Origin: Pseudomonas monteilii NBRC 103158 = DSM 14164 | GTDB taxonomy: Bacteria > Pseudomonadota > Gammaproteobacteria > Pseudomonadales > Pseudomonadaceae | Direction: 5' to 3' | Assembly (NCBI RefSeq): GCF_000730605.1 | Contig: NZ_BBIS01000012.1 | Coordinates: forward strand, 124,001 to 188,000 | Length of the DNA stretch: 64,000 bases | Shown here: piece by piece, positions 18,882 to 27,682 of the stretch | Numbering within the stretch: the first letter of the stretch is position 1 | Layout: the number at the start of each line of letters is the position of its first letter | Notes under the pieces: generated by a model | Database searches by the model: none | Told to the model about the DNA's origin: nothing | What the model saw: the letters and a program-made list of their open reading frames with translations, nothing else | Position numbers and translations under genes: made by a program

Positions 18882-20033
18882 ATGCAAGACCTGGAACTGA
18901 GCGAAGAACAAATCATGATCCGCGACATGGCCCGGGACTTTGCCCGTGGCGAAATCGCCCCGCATGCCCAGGCTTGGGAAAAAGCCGGCTGGATCGATGA
19001 TGGCGTGGTGCGCAAAATGGGCGAACTGGGCCTGCTGGGCATGGTGGTGCCAGAGGACTTCGGTGGCAGCTACACCGACTACGTGGCCTACGCCCTGGCC
19101 GTGGAAGAAATTGCCGCAGCCTGCGGCGCCACCGGGGCGATGATGAGCATTCACAACTCGGTAGGCTGCGGCCCGCTGCTGGCTTACGGTACTGGCGACC
19201 AGCAACAGCAATGGCTGCCGCGCCTGGCCAGTGGCGAAGTGATCGGCTGCTTCTGCCTGACCGAACCGCAAGCAGGTTCCGAGGCACACAACCTGCGCAC
19301 CCGCGCCGAGCTGGTCGATGGCGAGTGGGTCATCAATGGCGCCAAACAGTTCGTCAGTAATGCCCGCCGCGCCGGCCTGGCCATCGTCTTCGCAGTCACC
19401 GACCCGGAGCTGGGCAAGAAAGGGCTGTCGGCGTTCCTGGTGCCCACCGACAACCCGGGGTTCAAGGTTGACCGCAGCGAGCACAAGATGGGCATCCGTG
19501 CCTCGGATACCTGCGCAGTTACCTTCGACAACTGCCGCATTCCTGCCGCCAATATCCTGGGCGAGCGTGGCAAGGGCCTGGCCATCGCCCTGTCCAACCT
19601 GGAAGGCGGCCGTATCGGTATCGCCGCCCAGGCCTTGGGCATCGCCCGCGCCGCGTTCGAAGCGGCACTGGTGTACTCACGTGACCGCGTGCAGTTCGGC
19701 AAGCCGATCAACGAACACCAGAGCATCGCCAACCTGCTGGCCGACATGCAGGTGCAGGTGAACGCCGCACGCTTGCTGATCCTGCATGCCGCCCGCCTGC
19801 GCAGCGCCGGCAAGCCGTGCCTGTCGGAGGCGTCACAGGCCAAGCTGTTCGCTTCGGAAATGGCCGAGCGGGTGTGCTCGATGGCGATCCAGGTGCATGG
19901 CGGGTATGGCTACCTGGAGGACTACCCGGTGGAGCGCTACTACCGGGATGCGCGGATTACGCAGATCTATGAAGGGTCGAGCGAGATTCAGCGCATGCTG
20001 ATTGCGCGGGAGTTGAAGCACTATCCCCTGTAA
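18882..20033 (+). CDS. Acyl-CoA dehydrogenase, isobutyryl/short-branched-chain type
   Basis: 383 aa, full-length flavoprotein. Visible signatures: [18 protein letters not shown] (FAD binding), [29 protein letters not shown] and [15 protein letters not shown], whose first Glu is the likely catalytic base. It oxidises acyl-CoA at the alpha-beta bond and passes electrons to ETF. It sits in an operon with the HIBCH-like gene 16 nt upstream, so isobutyryl-CoA (valine catabolism) is the likely substrate. A REP pair follows. Confidence 0.87.
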   Translation: MQDLELSEEQIMIRDMARDFARGEIAPHAQAWEKAGWIDDGVVRKMGELGLLGMVVPEDFGGSYTDYVAYALAVEEIAAACGATGAMMSIHNSVGCGPLLAYGTGDQQQQWLPRLASGEVIGCFCLTEPQAGSEAHNLRTRAELVDGEWVINGAKQFVSNARRAGLAIVFAVTDPELGKKGLSAFLVPTDNPGFKVDRSEHKMGIRASDTCAVTFDNCRIPAANILGERGKGLAIALSNLEGGRIGIAAQALGIARAAFEAALVYSRDRVQFGKPINEHQSIANLLADMQVQVNAARLLILHAARLRSAGKPCLSEASQAKLFASEMAERVCSMAIQVHGGYGYLEDYPVERYYRDARITQIYEGSSEIQRMLIARELKHYPL

Positions 20034-20053
20034 TTGAACTGCAACAGGCCCTT

Positions 20054-20138
20054 TGTGGGAGCGGGCGTGCCCGCGAAGCAGGCGATGCGGTGGATGGCAC
20101 CGGCTTCGCCGGTGTTCGCGGGCACGCCCGCTCCCACA
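20054..20138. repeat. REP pair forming a long inverted repeat
   Basis: Arms at 20054-20077 and 20115-20138 are perfect 24-bp complements built on GTGGGAGCGGGCGTGCCCGC. Between them lies the smaller hairpin CACCGGCTTCGCCGGTG. It separates the convergent acyl-CoA dehydrogenase and LysR genes and can act as a transcript end for both. Confidence 0.85.
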
Positions 20139-20172
20139 GGATTGGCAAGTGGCTTAAGAAAGCGTCAGTCGC

Positions 20173-21105
20173 CTACCGCCAATACCGCGCATCATCCACC
20201 ACCTTCGCATGCCCCTCGAACAGCGCCGGCAGTTGCTCCTTGAGGTAGTCGATCCAGGTCCGCACCTTGGCATCCAGGTAATGCCGTGACGGGTACATCG
20301 CATACAGCGCACTTTCGCGCAGGCGGTACGGCGCCAGCAGCCGGCACAAGCGCCCCTGCTCGATGGCCTGGCTGGCGGTATAGAACGGCAGCAGGCCGAT
20401 CCCCATGCCCAGCTCACTGGCCACCAGCATGGCATCGGCCACGTTGGTGGAAAAATTGTCACGCGGTGCGATCACGCACTGATCCACACCCTGGGGGAAT
20501 ACCCAGTCGCCTTCATACATGGGATAAGCCATGCGCAGGCAGCGATGCGCATGCAGGTCCTCGGGGCGTTCAGGCACGCCATGTCGCTCCAGGTAGCTGG
20601 GTGCTGCGCAGGGGATACTGAAGATATCGCCAAGCGGTACAGCGATCAGCTGTGAGTCCGGCAGCGCACCGTCCACGGTGATCACCACGTCATGGCCTTC
20701 GGCCAACGGGTCAGGGTTGCGCTGGGACAGCGTCAGCTCGATCACCACTTCCGGGCACAACGCGTTGTAGCCGGCCACCAGCGGCATCAGCAACAGCCCA
20801 AGGCCGTGCGGGCAATGCAAACGCAGGTGGCCGCGAGGCGTGAGGTGCGCGCCACGCGCCTCACCCACCGCTTCTTCGGTCAGCAGCATGATCTGCCGCG
20901 CCCGCTCCAGAAACCGCTCGCCGGCCTCGCTCATGCGCAGGCGCCGGGTGGTGCGGTGCAGCAGGCGGGTCTGCAGCTGGTTTTCCAGCTCGGCAACAAT
21001 GCGCGAAACCTGCGCCGCAGAGATGTCCAGGGCATTGGCGGCTGCAGCGAAGCTGCCGCATTCCACCACACGGGCGAAGGTACGCATGGCATGCAGCATG
21101 TCCAT
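20173..21105 (-). CDS. LysR family transcriptional regulator
   Basis: 310 aa. N-terminal winged helix-turn-helix with SFAAAANALDISAAQVSRIVAELE, then a LysR substrate-binding domain. The CrgA-like subgroup is suggested by the MDMLHAMRTFARVVE start. It is divergent from the DUF2790 gene, with 126 bp between them, so it probably controls itself and that gene. The effector is unknown. Confidence 0.85.
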   Translation of the reverse strand: MDMLHAMRTFARVVECGSFAAAANALDISAAQVSRIVAELENQLQTRLLHRTTRRLRMSEAGERFLERARQIMLLTEEAVGEARGAHLTPRGHLRLHCPHGLGLLLMPLVAGYNALCPEVVIELTLSQRNPDPLAEGHDVVITVDGALPDSQLIAVPLGDIFSIPCAAPSYLERHGVPERPEDLHAHRCLRMAYPMYEGDWVFPQGVDQCVIAPRDNFSTNVADAMLVASELGMGIGLLPFYTASQAIEQGRLCRLLAPYRLRESALYAMYPSRHYLDAKVRTWIDYLKEQLPALFEGHAKVVDDARYWR

Positions 21106-21231
21106 GACAATGTGCTCCTTGTTCAGTCTTATTCTTGCGTTACAGGCAGGAATCTATCACGACTTAGCCCATTTATTGTGTATCACCAATGAATACATCA
21201 TTAGCCATACATTGAACACAAGGAGCCTGTC

Positions 21232-21492
21232 ATGAAACGTTCGATCGCTGTCATTGCCGTTGCCGCTGCCCTCAGCACGTTCGGTGCCTTCGCCGATAGC
21301 GCCAAAAACCAGCCTGTGAGCAGCAATTACGAGTACGGCATGCCGCTGGATGTGGCCAAAGTGATCTCCATCACCCCGGCCAGCAATGCCGCCGACTGCC
21401 AGGTTGGCACGGCGCACATGGTGTACGTCGACCATCAAGGCCAGAAACACGAAGTGGACTACCGCGAAATGGGCAACTGCTCGCAGCAGTGA
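21232..21492 (+). CDS. DUF2790 domain small secreted protein
   Basis: 86 aa with a clear signal peptide (cut near AFA-DSAKNQ). The mature part contains YEYGMPLDVAKVISI and a Cys pair (ADCQVG and GNCSQQ) that may form a disulfide. DUF2790 proteins are small periplasmic proteins common in Pseudomonas with no established function. ACAAGGAG precedes the ATG. Divergent from a LysR gene. Confidence 0.85.
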   Translation: MKRSIAVIAVAAALSTFGAFADSAKNQPVSSNYEYGMPLDVAKVISITPASNAADCQVGTAHMVYVDHQGQKHEVDYREMGNCSQQ

Positions 21493-21493
21493 G

Positions 21494-22186
21494 TCAGGCC
21501 AGCACCTGGGTGATCCAGCCCACCTGCCGATTGAAGTCGTCGATCTTTACCTGAGGCACCGCATCGCGGGCACGTTCGAAGTTGGCCAGGGTTTGCTGCT
21601 TCTGTTTCAGCATACGCCGCCACTTCACCCGAAACGCCTCGCTTTTCTCCTGCAACAGCACCGGGCCGAAGTACAGCTGTTCAGCGGTGTACGCAGCCTC
21701 GCCGGGCTCGGCAACGATGATTTCGTAGTCGAAGCGGTTTTCGCGCAGCAGTTCTTCGTTGACGATGCGGTAACCGTTACCCGCCAGCCACTCGCGCAGC
21801 TCGCGCTCAGCGCCATTGGGCTGCAACACCAGGCGCATGACGCCAGCAAGGCGCTGCTTGCCGGCCTGCAGAATGTCGCACATGGTGTCGCCCCCCATGC
21901 CGCAGATGCAGATCACCGAAATACGGTCGTTTGCCTCCACTGCGGCCAGGCCATCGGCCAGGCGCACGGTGATGCAGTCTTCCAGGCCGTTCCTGCGTAC
22001 ATTGCGCTGGGCCGAGGCGAACGGCGTCTGGGCCACCTCCCCCGCTACCCCGGCCTCGATCACACCCCGCAGCATCAAGGCCACCGGCAGGTAGCCGTGG
22101 TCCGAGCCAATGTCGGCCAGGCGCGCGCCCTGTGGTACATGGGCGGCCACGCGCTCCAGGCGCCTGGACAAAGTCTGTTCGTTCAC
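21494..22186 (-). CDS. trmK: tRNA (adenine(22)-N1)-methyltransferase TrmK
   Basis: 230 aa, starting at a GTG (VNEQTLSRRLERVAAHVP) with GGGGGT 6 nt upstream; upstream in-frame starts overlap the divergent ridA leader. The SAM-binding motif ADIGSDHGYLPVAL and the CICGMGGDTMCDIL signature match the TrmK (DUF633) family, which methylates A22 of tRNA. It ends 2 bp from the stop of the convergent DUF2790 gene. Confidence 0.85.
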   Translation of the reverse strand: MNEQTLSRRLERVAAHVPQGARLADIGSDHGYLPVALMLRGVIEAGVAGEVAQTPFASAQRNVRRNGLEDCITVRLADGLAAVEANDRISVICICGMGGDTMCDILQAGKQRLAGVMRLVLQPNGAERELREWLAGNGYRIVNEELLRENRFDYEIIVAEPGEAAYTAEQLYFGPVLLQEKSEAFRVKWRRMLKQKQQTLANFERARDAVPQVKIDDFNRQVGWITQVLA

Positions 22187-22323
22187 CGTAAACCCCCGGT
22201 TTTGCAATGGGGCGCGATTCTGACGGTGAACGCCGCGCATTTCAAACACCTGGGCACCCTCGACCCGCCAGCCCCGCTCGCGTAGGCTTGCCGCTTTCCT
22301 TCCGTTGCAAGGCAAGACACACC

Positions 22324-22704
22324 ATGGCAAACGCAGACATCATCTACATCCCGGACCCGGACGCCGAGTCGATTTCGTCCGACGTCGCCGAATACAACGG
22401 CGTGCTGGTCACCACCCAGATCCCGACCCACGCCGATGGCAGCCTGGAACTGGGCGGCATCGTCGAACAAAGCGAATGCACCCTGCAGGCGCTGAAAGTG
22501 GCGCTGGAAAAAGCCGGCAGCGGCATGGACCGCGTGCTGCACCTGACCATCTACCTGACCGACATGGCCGACCGGGCCGCATTCAACGAGGTGTATCAGC
22601 GTTTCTTCTGCAAGCCCTGGCCAGTGCGTGCGGCCGTGGGTGTCGCATCCCTGGCGTTCGAAGGTATGCGCGTTGAAGTGACAGCGATGGCCGCCAAGCG
22701 CTGA
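22324..22704 (+). CDS. RidA family protein (1)
   Basis: 126 aa, YjgF/YER057c/UK114 fold. Family phrases: SECTLQALKVALEKAGSGMDRVLHLTIYLTDMAD and PVRAAVGVASLAFEGMRVEVTAMA. The conserved Arg of RidA enamine deaminases (in VRAAVGVASL) is present. Members remove reactive 2-aminoacrylate-type imines or serve specific pathways. It is preceded by a short spacer from the divergent trmK and followed by a GTGGGAGC hairpin. Confidence 0.87.
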   Translation: MANADIIYIPDPDAESISSDVAEYNGVLVTTQIPTHADGSLELGGIVEQSECTLQALKVALEKAGSGMDRVLHLTIYLTDMADRAAFNEVYQRFFCKPWPVRAAVGVASLAFEGMRVEVTAMAAKR

Positions 22705-22714
22705 CCTGCTCTTT

Positions 22715-22737
22715 GTGGGAGCGGCCTGCGCTCCCAC
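22715..22737. terminator. Hairpin after ridA
   Basis: Perfect arms GTGGGAGC and GCTCCCAC around GGCCTGC form a REP-like stem just after the ridA stop. A T tract is lacking, so it may be a REP half that acts as a transcript end. Confidence 0.5.
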
Positions 22738-22825
22738 CTTGCACCTCCCAGCACCCCGATGATGCCGCCAGCCCGTTTCGCCGCTACAATGCCCGCCTAC
22801 CGTGACAGCCCGAAAATATAACGAC

Positions 22826-24826
22826 ATGTCCCTTCCAAAGAATCACCTGGAACTGCTCAGCCCTGCCCGTGACGTGGCCATCGCCCGTGAAGCGATCCTG
22901 CACGGCGCTGATGCCATCTACATCGGCGGCCCGAGCTTTGGCGCGCGCCATAACGCCTGCAACGAAGTCAGCGATATCGCCGAACTGGTCGAGTTCGCCC
23001 ATCGCTACCACGCACGCGTGTTCACCACCATCAACACCATCCTCCACGACAACGAGCTGGAGCCGGCGCGCAAGCTGATCCACCAGCTGTACGACGCCGG
23101 TGTCGACGCACTGATCGTGCAGGACCTGGGGGTGATGGAGCTGGACATTCCGCCGATCGAGCTGCACGCCAGTACGCAGACCGACATCCGTACCCTGGAG
23201 CGGGCCAAGTTTCTCGACCAGGCCGGTTTTTCGCAACTGGTACTGGCCCGTGAGCTGAACCTGCAGCAAATCCGCGCCATTGCCGCCGAAACCGACGCCG
23301 CCATCGAGTTCTTCATCCACGGCGCGCTGTGCGTGGCCTTCTCCGGCCAGTGCAACATTTCCCACGCGCAAACCGGCCGCAGCGCCAACCGGGGCGATTG
23401 CTCACAGGCCTGCCGCCTGCCGTACACCCTGAAAGATGACCAAGGCCGCGTGGTGGCGTTCGAAAAACACCTGCTGTCGATGAAGGACAACAACCAGACT
23501 GCCAACCTGGCCGACCTGGTCGATGCCGGCGTGCGCTCGTTCAAGATCGAGGGCCGCTACAAGGACATGGGTTATGTGAAGAACATCACGGCCCACTACC
23601 GCAAAGAGCTCGACGCCATCCTCGAAGGCCGCCCGGCCTATGCCCGTGCATCCAGCGGCCGCACCGAGCACTTCTTCCTGCCCGACCCGGACAAGACCTT
23701 CCACCGTGGCAGTACCGACTACTTCGTCACCGACCGCAAAGTCGACATCGGCGCCTTCGACTCGCCAACCTTCACCGGCCTGCCGGTGGGCGTGGTGGAA
23801 AAGGTGGGCAAGCGTGACATGCAAGTGGTTACCGACGTACCGCTGACCAACGGCGACGGCCTAAACGTGCTGGTCAAGCGCGAAGTGGTGGGCTTCCGTG
23901 CCAACATCGCCGAGCCGCGCGGCGAATTCGTGGAAGACGGCCACACGCGCTACCGCTACCGTGTCGAGCCCAACGAAATGCCAGAGGGCCTCTACAAGCT
24001 GCGGCCCAACCACCCGCTGTCGCGCAACCTCGACCACAACTGGCAGCAGGCCCTGCAACGCACCTCGTCCGAGCGCCGGGTCGGCGTGGAGTGGCACGCG
24101 GTACTGCGCGAGCAGCGCCTGATGCTGACCCTGAGCAGCGAAGAAGGCGTGAGCGTGCAGGTGGCCCTGGATGGCCCGTTCGGCGCGGCCAACAAACCGC
24201 AGCAGGCGCTGGACCAGTTGCATGACCTGCTCGGCCAGCTGGGTACCACGATGTACCACGCCGACAGCATCCAGCTGGACGCCCCGCAGGCGTACTTCAT
24301 CCCTAACTCGCAGCTCAAGGCCCTGCGCCGCGAAGCCATCGAGGCACTGACCGAAGCGCGTATCAAGGCGCACCCGCGTGGCGCGCGCAAGGCCGAGACC
24401 ACGCCGCCACCGGTGTACCCCGAGTCGCACCTGTCGTTCCTGGCCAACGTGTACAACCAGAAGGCCCGCGACTTCTACCACCGCCACGGCGTGCAACTGA
24501 TCGACGCAGCCTACGAGGCCCATGAAGAGCATGGCGAAGTGCCGGTGATGATCACCAAGCATTGCCTGCGCTTCTCCTTCAACCTGTGCCCCAAGCAGGC
24601 CAAGGGCGTAACCGGCGTGCGCACCAAGGTCGCACCGATGCAGCTGATCCAGGGTGACGAAGTGCTGACCCTGAAGTTCGACTGCAAACCGTGCGAAATG
24701 CATGTGATCGGCAAGATGAAGAGCCACATCATCGACCTGCCTACCCCAGGCAGCGCGGTGGCCCAGGTGGTGGGGCACATCAGCCCGGAAGACCTGCTGA
24801 AAACCATCCCGCGCGGGCCGCATTGA
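22826..24826 (+). CDS. rlhA: Peptidase U32 family 23S rRNA C2501 hydroxylase RlhA
   Basis: 666 aa from ATG 22826 (MSLPKNHLELLSPARD). The length and near-continuous resemblance to E. coli RlhA (YdcP, 653 aa) include HGADAIYIGGPSFGARHNA, HGALCVAFSGQCNIS, ANRGDCSQACRLPYTLKD and the C-terminal LKFDCKPCEMHVIGK. Conserved cysteines in these blocks probably hold the iron-sulfur cluster. RlhA uses prephenate-dependent chemistry to hydroxylate 23S rRNA. It is not a protease despite the family name. Confidence 0.9.
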   Translation: MSLPKNHLELLSPARDVAIAREAILHGADAIYIGGPSFGARHNACNEVSDIAELVEFAHRYHARVFTTINTILHDNELEPARKLIHQLYDAGVDALIVQDLGVMELDIPPIELHASTQTDIRTLERAKFLDQAGFSQLVLARELNLQQIRAIAAETDAAIEFFIHGALCVAFSGQCNISHAQTGRSANRGDCSQACRLPYTLKDDQGRVVAFEKHLLSMKDNNQTANLADLVDAGVRSFKIEGRYKDMGYVKNITAHYRKELDAILEGRPAYARASSGRTEHFFLPDPDKTFHRGSTDYFVTDRKVDIGAFDSPTFTGLPVGVVEKVGKRDMQVVTDVPLTNGDGLNVLVKREVVGFRANIAEPRGEFVEDGHTRYRYRVEPNEMPEGLYKLRPNHPLSRNLDHNWQQALQRTSSERRVGVEWHAVLREQRLMLTLSSEEGVSVQVALDGPFGAANKPQQALDQLHDLLGQLGTTMYHADSIQLDAPQAYFIPNSQLKALRREAIEALTEARIKAHPRGARKAETTPPPVYPESHLSFLANVYNQKARDFYHRHGVQLIDAAYEAHEEHGEVPVMITKHCLRFSFNLCPKQAKGVTGVRTKVAPMQLIQGDEVLTLKFDCKPCEMHVIGKMKSHIIDLPTPGSAVAQVVGHISPEDLLKTIPRGPH

Positions 24827-24844
24827 TCTTCAATCTGTACGGGC

Positions 24845-24946
24845 CTCTTCGCGGCTTAAGCCGCTCCCACAGGGAAATCACAGCATTCGAAGCGGTGAAA
24901 ATCCCTGTAGGAGCGGCTTAAGCCGCGAACACCGGCTTAGCCGGTG
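24845..24946. repeat. REP pair after rlhA
   Basis: Two REP halves face each other: TTCGCGGCTTAAGCCGCTCC near 24846 and GGAGCGGCTTAAGCCGCGAA near 24909. They are followed by a small ACCGGCTTAGCCGGT palindrome. The pair separates the convergent rlhA and sigma-54 activator genes. Confidence 0.8.
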
Positions 24947-24972
24947 CCAGCCAACAAAATCCTCGGTTCCAG

Positions 24973-26298
24973 TCAGCGAATCTGATGCTTGTGCAGCAGC
25001 CGGTAAAACGTCGGCCGTGAAATCCCCAGCACCTTGGCCGCCACACTCAGGTTGTCACTGTGCCGGTTCAGCACGTCGCACAGTGCTTGGTGCTCGGCCC
25101 GGTGCTTGTACTCTTCCAGCGTACCCAGCGGCTGTTGCTCCTGGTCGAGCAGCTGCAGCCCCAGGTCCTGCGCCTCGATCTGCCGCCCTTCGGCTAGCAC
25201 CAGGCCACGGCGCACGCGGTTGGCCAGCTCGCGCACATTGCCCGGCCAGTCATGCCGACCCATCGCCGCCAAGGCATGGTCGCTGAACGAGCGCGGCCGG
25301 CGGCCGGTTTCCAGGCTGTAGAAATGAGCAAAGTGGTTGGCCAGCATCGAGAGGTCGCCATGCCGGTCGCGCAACGGCGCGGTCACCACCTGCAACACGT
25401 TCAGGCGGTAATACAGGTCTTCACGAAAGCGCCCTTGCTCGATGGCCCGTTCCAGGTCCACGTGGGTGGCCGCCAGCACGCGCACATCCACCGGGATTGG
25501 CTGGCTACCGCCCACCCGCTCAATGTGCTTTTCCTGCAGAAAGCGCAGCAGGTTGGCCTGCAACTCCAACGGCAAGTCACCGATTTCATCAAGAAACAAG
25601 GTGCCCCCATGGGCCGCTTCGATGCGCCCGGCCTTGCGCTGGTGCGCACCGGTGAAGGCGCCCTTCTCATGGCCGAACAGTTCGGACTGGATCAGGTGCT
25701 CGGGAATAGCCCCGCAGTTGATGGCAACGAAGGGCTGCTCGCTGCGTTGCGACTGGCGGTGCAGGGTGCGCGCCACCAGCTCCTTGCCGGTACCGCTTTC
25801 GCCTCGGATCAGCACCGGCGACTCGGTGGGCGCCAGTTTGCCCAGCAACTTGCGCAACTCACGGATGGGCCGGCTTTCACCGAGCAGTTCGTGGGTGGCT
25901 TCATCCACCTTCACCGCCCCTTTGCCACGCAAGCGCGCCATGCCGAACGCCCGGCCAAGGGTGACCTGTACGCGGGAGACGTCGAATGGCAGGGTGTGGA
26001 AGTCGAAGAACCATTCGCAGACAAAATCGCCGACGGCCGGCATGCGCAGTTGTTCGGCACTGAGCACGGCAATCCATTCGGTATTGCTGCGTTTGATCAT
26101 GTCCTTGACCGCATCAGGGTGCCTGAGGTGCGAAGCCTGCAAGCGCAGCAGGCCTACATCACAAGGGTGATCCAGCGCCCCGCCGAGCACGCAGCTGTCT
26201 ACATCCCAGCCTGCGCTGCGCAGGCCAGGTAACAATCGGTGGCAGTCGTCGCAGGGGTCGACGATAAGCAAACGGCGTTGGGCGGCAAGCTGTTGCAT
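24973..26298 (-). CDS. Sigma-54-dependent transcriptional activator (VpsR-like)
   Basis: 441 aa. The N-terminal receiver-like domain (residues 1-125) begins RRLLIVDPCDDC and lacks the usual phosphoacceptor context, resembling VpsR-type domains. The AAA+ core (about 135-365) has Walker A GESGTGKE, the sigma-54 contact loop GAFTGA and Walker B GGTLFLDEIGD. A C-terminal Fis-type helix-turn-helix (NLSVAAKVLGISRPTFYRLL) closes the protein. It should therefore open RpoN promoters. Targets are unknown; divergent from the orphan gene at 26641. Not obviously MnxR. Confidence 0.88.
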   Translation of the reverse strand: MQQLAAQRRLLIVDPCDDCHRLLPGLRSAGWDVDSCVLGGALDHPCDVGLLRLQASHLRHPDAVKDMIKRSNTEWIAVLSAEQLRMPAVGDFVCEWFFDFHTLPFDVSRVQVTLGRAFGMARLRGKGAVKVDEATHELLGESRPIRELRKLLGKLAPTESPVLIRGESGTGKELVARTLHRQSQRSEQPFVAINCGAIPEHLIQSELFGHEKGAFTGAHQRKAGRIEAAHGGTLFLDEIGDLPLELQANLLRFLQEKHIERVGGSQPIPVDVRVLAATHVDLERAIEQGRFREDLYYRLNVLQVVTAPLRDRHGDLSMLANHFAHFYSLETGRRPRSFSDHALAAMGRHDWPGNVRELANRVRRGLVLAEGRQIEAQDLGLQLLDQEQQPLGTLEEYKHRAEHQALCDVLNRHSDNLSVAAKVLGISRPTFYRLLHKHQIR

Positions 26299-26640
26299 GA
26301 CCGATCCTTGGCGCCAGTTTTTGGTTTTATGAAGTAAAACAGCAAGTTGTGGCGCCCGTTTAACAGTAGCAACGAAGTTGACGGTTCCCAGTACCGTCTG
26401 TCTGCCGACGCATTTTTTTACAAAGCGTCATGGGAATTTTCGCGTTTTATCGACATCACATGGCGGCGCAGGCAAGAACGGATTCGGCCCTGACAAAAAA
26501 TTTTACATCCATTGTGTGACTTGCCCCCGGACAACGAGCATCAGTACACATAACCCCGCGCTGCACTTCGCGATGATTGAGGCGACTTTGAAGCAACGCG
26601 GACTTAACTTCGCTGTTTGGGACCATAGAGAGACCGAACC
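26299..26640. other. Long AT-richer intergenic region between divergent genes
   Basis: It separates the sigma-54 activator from the 88-aa gene. It contains a weak GACGC...GCGTC stem around a T-run near 26405 and several A/T tracts. I found no convincing TGGCAC-N5-TTGC element on either strand. An 88-codon frame inside has no Shine-Dalgarno and overlaps the true gene start. Confidence 0.5.
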
Positions 26641-26907
26641 ATGAATGCCCCGCTCCGTGTCAACGAAGCACTGCTGATTGCCGACCACGCCTTCGAACCT
26701 TTCCAGTGCGTAGCCTGGGATGCACCCAACGGTACTGGTGAACTGAGCCTGGCAGTGATCGACCGGACCAGCACCCGCATCGGCAGCAAACAAGTGTCTT
26801 CGCGCATCTATTCCGACCCGGCCCAATGGGCCAGCCTGATCGAGGAAGTGCGCGCCGAACTGTGCGAAAAAGGGTACGACCTGCAACCGTGGTCGATGCC
26901 GAAGTAA
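26641..26907 (+). CDS. Small conserved protein of unknown function
   Basis: 88 aa, soluble and acidic, with no signal peptide. The sequence GTGELSLAVIDRTSTRIGS followed by YSDPAQWASLIEEVRAEL suggests one compact alpha/beta domain. GAGAGACCGAACC precedes the ATG. Codon use matches neighbouring genes, and two hairpins follow, so the gene is probably real. I do not recognise a named family. Divergent from the sigma-54 activator. Confidence 0.65.
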   Translation: MNAPLRVNEALLIADHAFEPFQCVAWDAPNGTGELSLAVIDRTSTRIGSKQVSSRIYSDPAQWASLIEEVRAELCEKGYDLQPWSMPK

Positions 26908-26922
26908 TAACGCCCGGCAATG

Positions 26923-26984
26923 CAAGTGCGTGCAACGTCACGCACTTGATTGCATGCAAAGTTGCTGTTCTGGCAACTTTTTCT
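26923..26984 (+). terminator. Tandem hairpins ending the 26641 transcript
   Basis: A perfect hairpin CAAGTGCGTG-CAACGT-CACGCACTTG (26923-26948) is followed by AAAGTTGC-TGTTCTG-GCAACTTT and TTCT (26958-26984), which has the form of an intrinsic terminator. Confidence 0.7.
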
Positions 26985-27007
26985 ATGGCGACATAGTGTC
27001 GCGCCAA

Positions 27008-27682
27008 TCAGTCCAAGATTTTGAAGTGCTGCAAGTGCTGGTAATCGGCCTGCAATTGCTCAGCCAGACGCTGTGCGCGCCCAAGACGAACGGGGGCAAG
27101 TTCCATATCCACCAATAACGTTGCACAAGGCATGGGCTGCACGGCGTTGCAGTGCTGCAGGCGACCGTCGGTAAAGACCAGGCAGCGCATGGCTTCAGTC
27201 GGATGGGCGCGCTGGCGCGCCAGAAGCCAGTGCCGAGCCTGTTCCAACGCGGCGATCAGGGGCGTACCGCCACCGGCCCCCAAGGCCTGCAGCCAGGGCT
27301 GCAAGGCCGCCGAGGCTTTCAGGCCGTGGCGTTGCCATTGTGGCGTTTGCCCGCTGGCGGTGAGCAGGGCCAACCGGGCGCGCTGGCGGTAAGCCTGGTC
27401 GAACAGGGCTGCCAGCAGCCCTTTGGTTTGCGCCAGCGCCTGATGGCGACGGGTGGAGGCCGAGGCATCGACAATCACCAGCCACAGCTCTGCGGGCCTG
27501 GCCTGGCGCTGCTGCCAGCACAGGTCCTGGGGCAACCGTGGCCGCCCCTTGAGCAAAGTTGGCAGCCAGGCCACCCGACCGGTCGCCGCACTGCGTGCCC
27601 GGCCACGGCTGGCCCCGCCCTGCTTGCCCGCGCCAGGTCTGGCATCCGCCCCTTTGGCAGGTGGCTGGCGAATGCTCAGGGC
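27008..27682 (-). CDS. chlD: VWA-domain part of chelatase ChlD, reached by -1 frameshift
   Basis: 224 codons read in the -1 frame after the slippery heptamer at 27682-27688. A Pro/Gly/Lys/Arg-rich linker (KKALSIRQPPAKGADARPGA) leads to a von Willebrand A domain with the MIDAS motif DASAS in LVIVDASASTRRH and a later FTDGR. A GTG at 27574 exists, but it would cut off the linker. Frameshifted translation from 28686 gives a 559-aa ATPase-linker-VWA protein, the normal plan of ChlD/BchD. It works with CobN as cobalt chelatase in aerobic B12 synthesis. Fusion by frameshifting is inferred from the signal. Confidence 0.82.
   Translation of the reverse strand, partial: ALSIRQPPAKGADARPGAGKQGGASRGRARSAATGRVAWLPTLLKGRPRLPQDLCWQQRQARPAELWLVIVDASASTRRHQALAQTKGLLAALFDQAYRQRARLALLTASGQTPQWQRHGLKASAALQPWLQALGAGGGTPLIAALEQARHWLLARQRAHPTEAMRCLVFTDGRLQHCNAVQPMPCATLLVDMELAPVRLGRAQRLAEQLQADYQHLQHFKILD

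Noticed and set aside
17633..19042. 469-codon minus-strand frame opposite the HIBCH-like gene
   Set aside because: Complementary to two firmly identified genes; composition is that of an antisense frame.
20054..20138. CRISPR-like repeat
   Set aside because: Only two inverted copies with no regular spacers; this is a REP pair.
26378..26644. 88-codon plus-strand frame before the orphan gene
   Set aside because: No ribosome site; it runs over the start of the better-supported gene at 26641.
27008..27574. Independent VWA gene starting at GTG 27574
   Set aside because: The protein pattern extends upstream of this GTG without a stop as far as the slippery heptamer, so frameshift expression explains it better.
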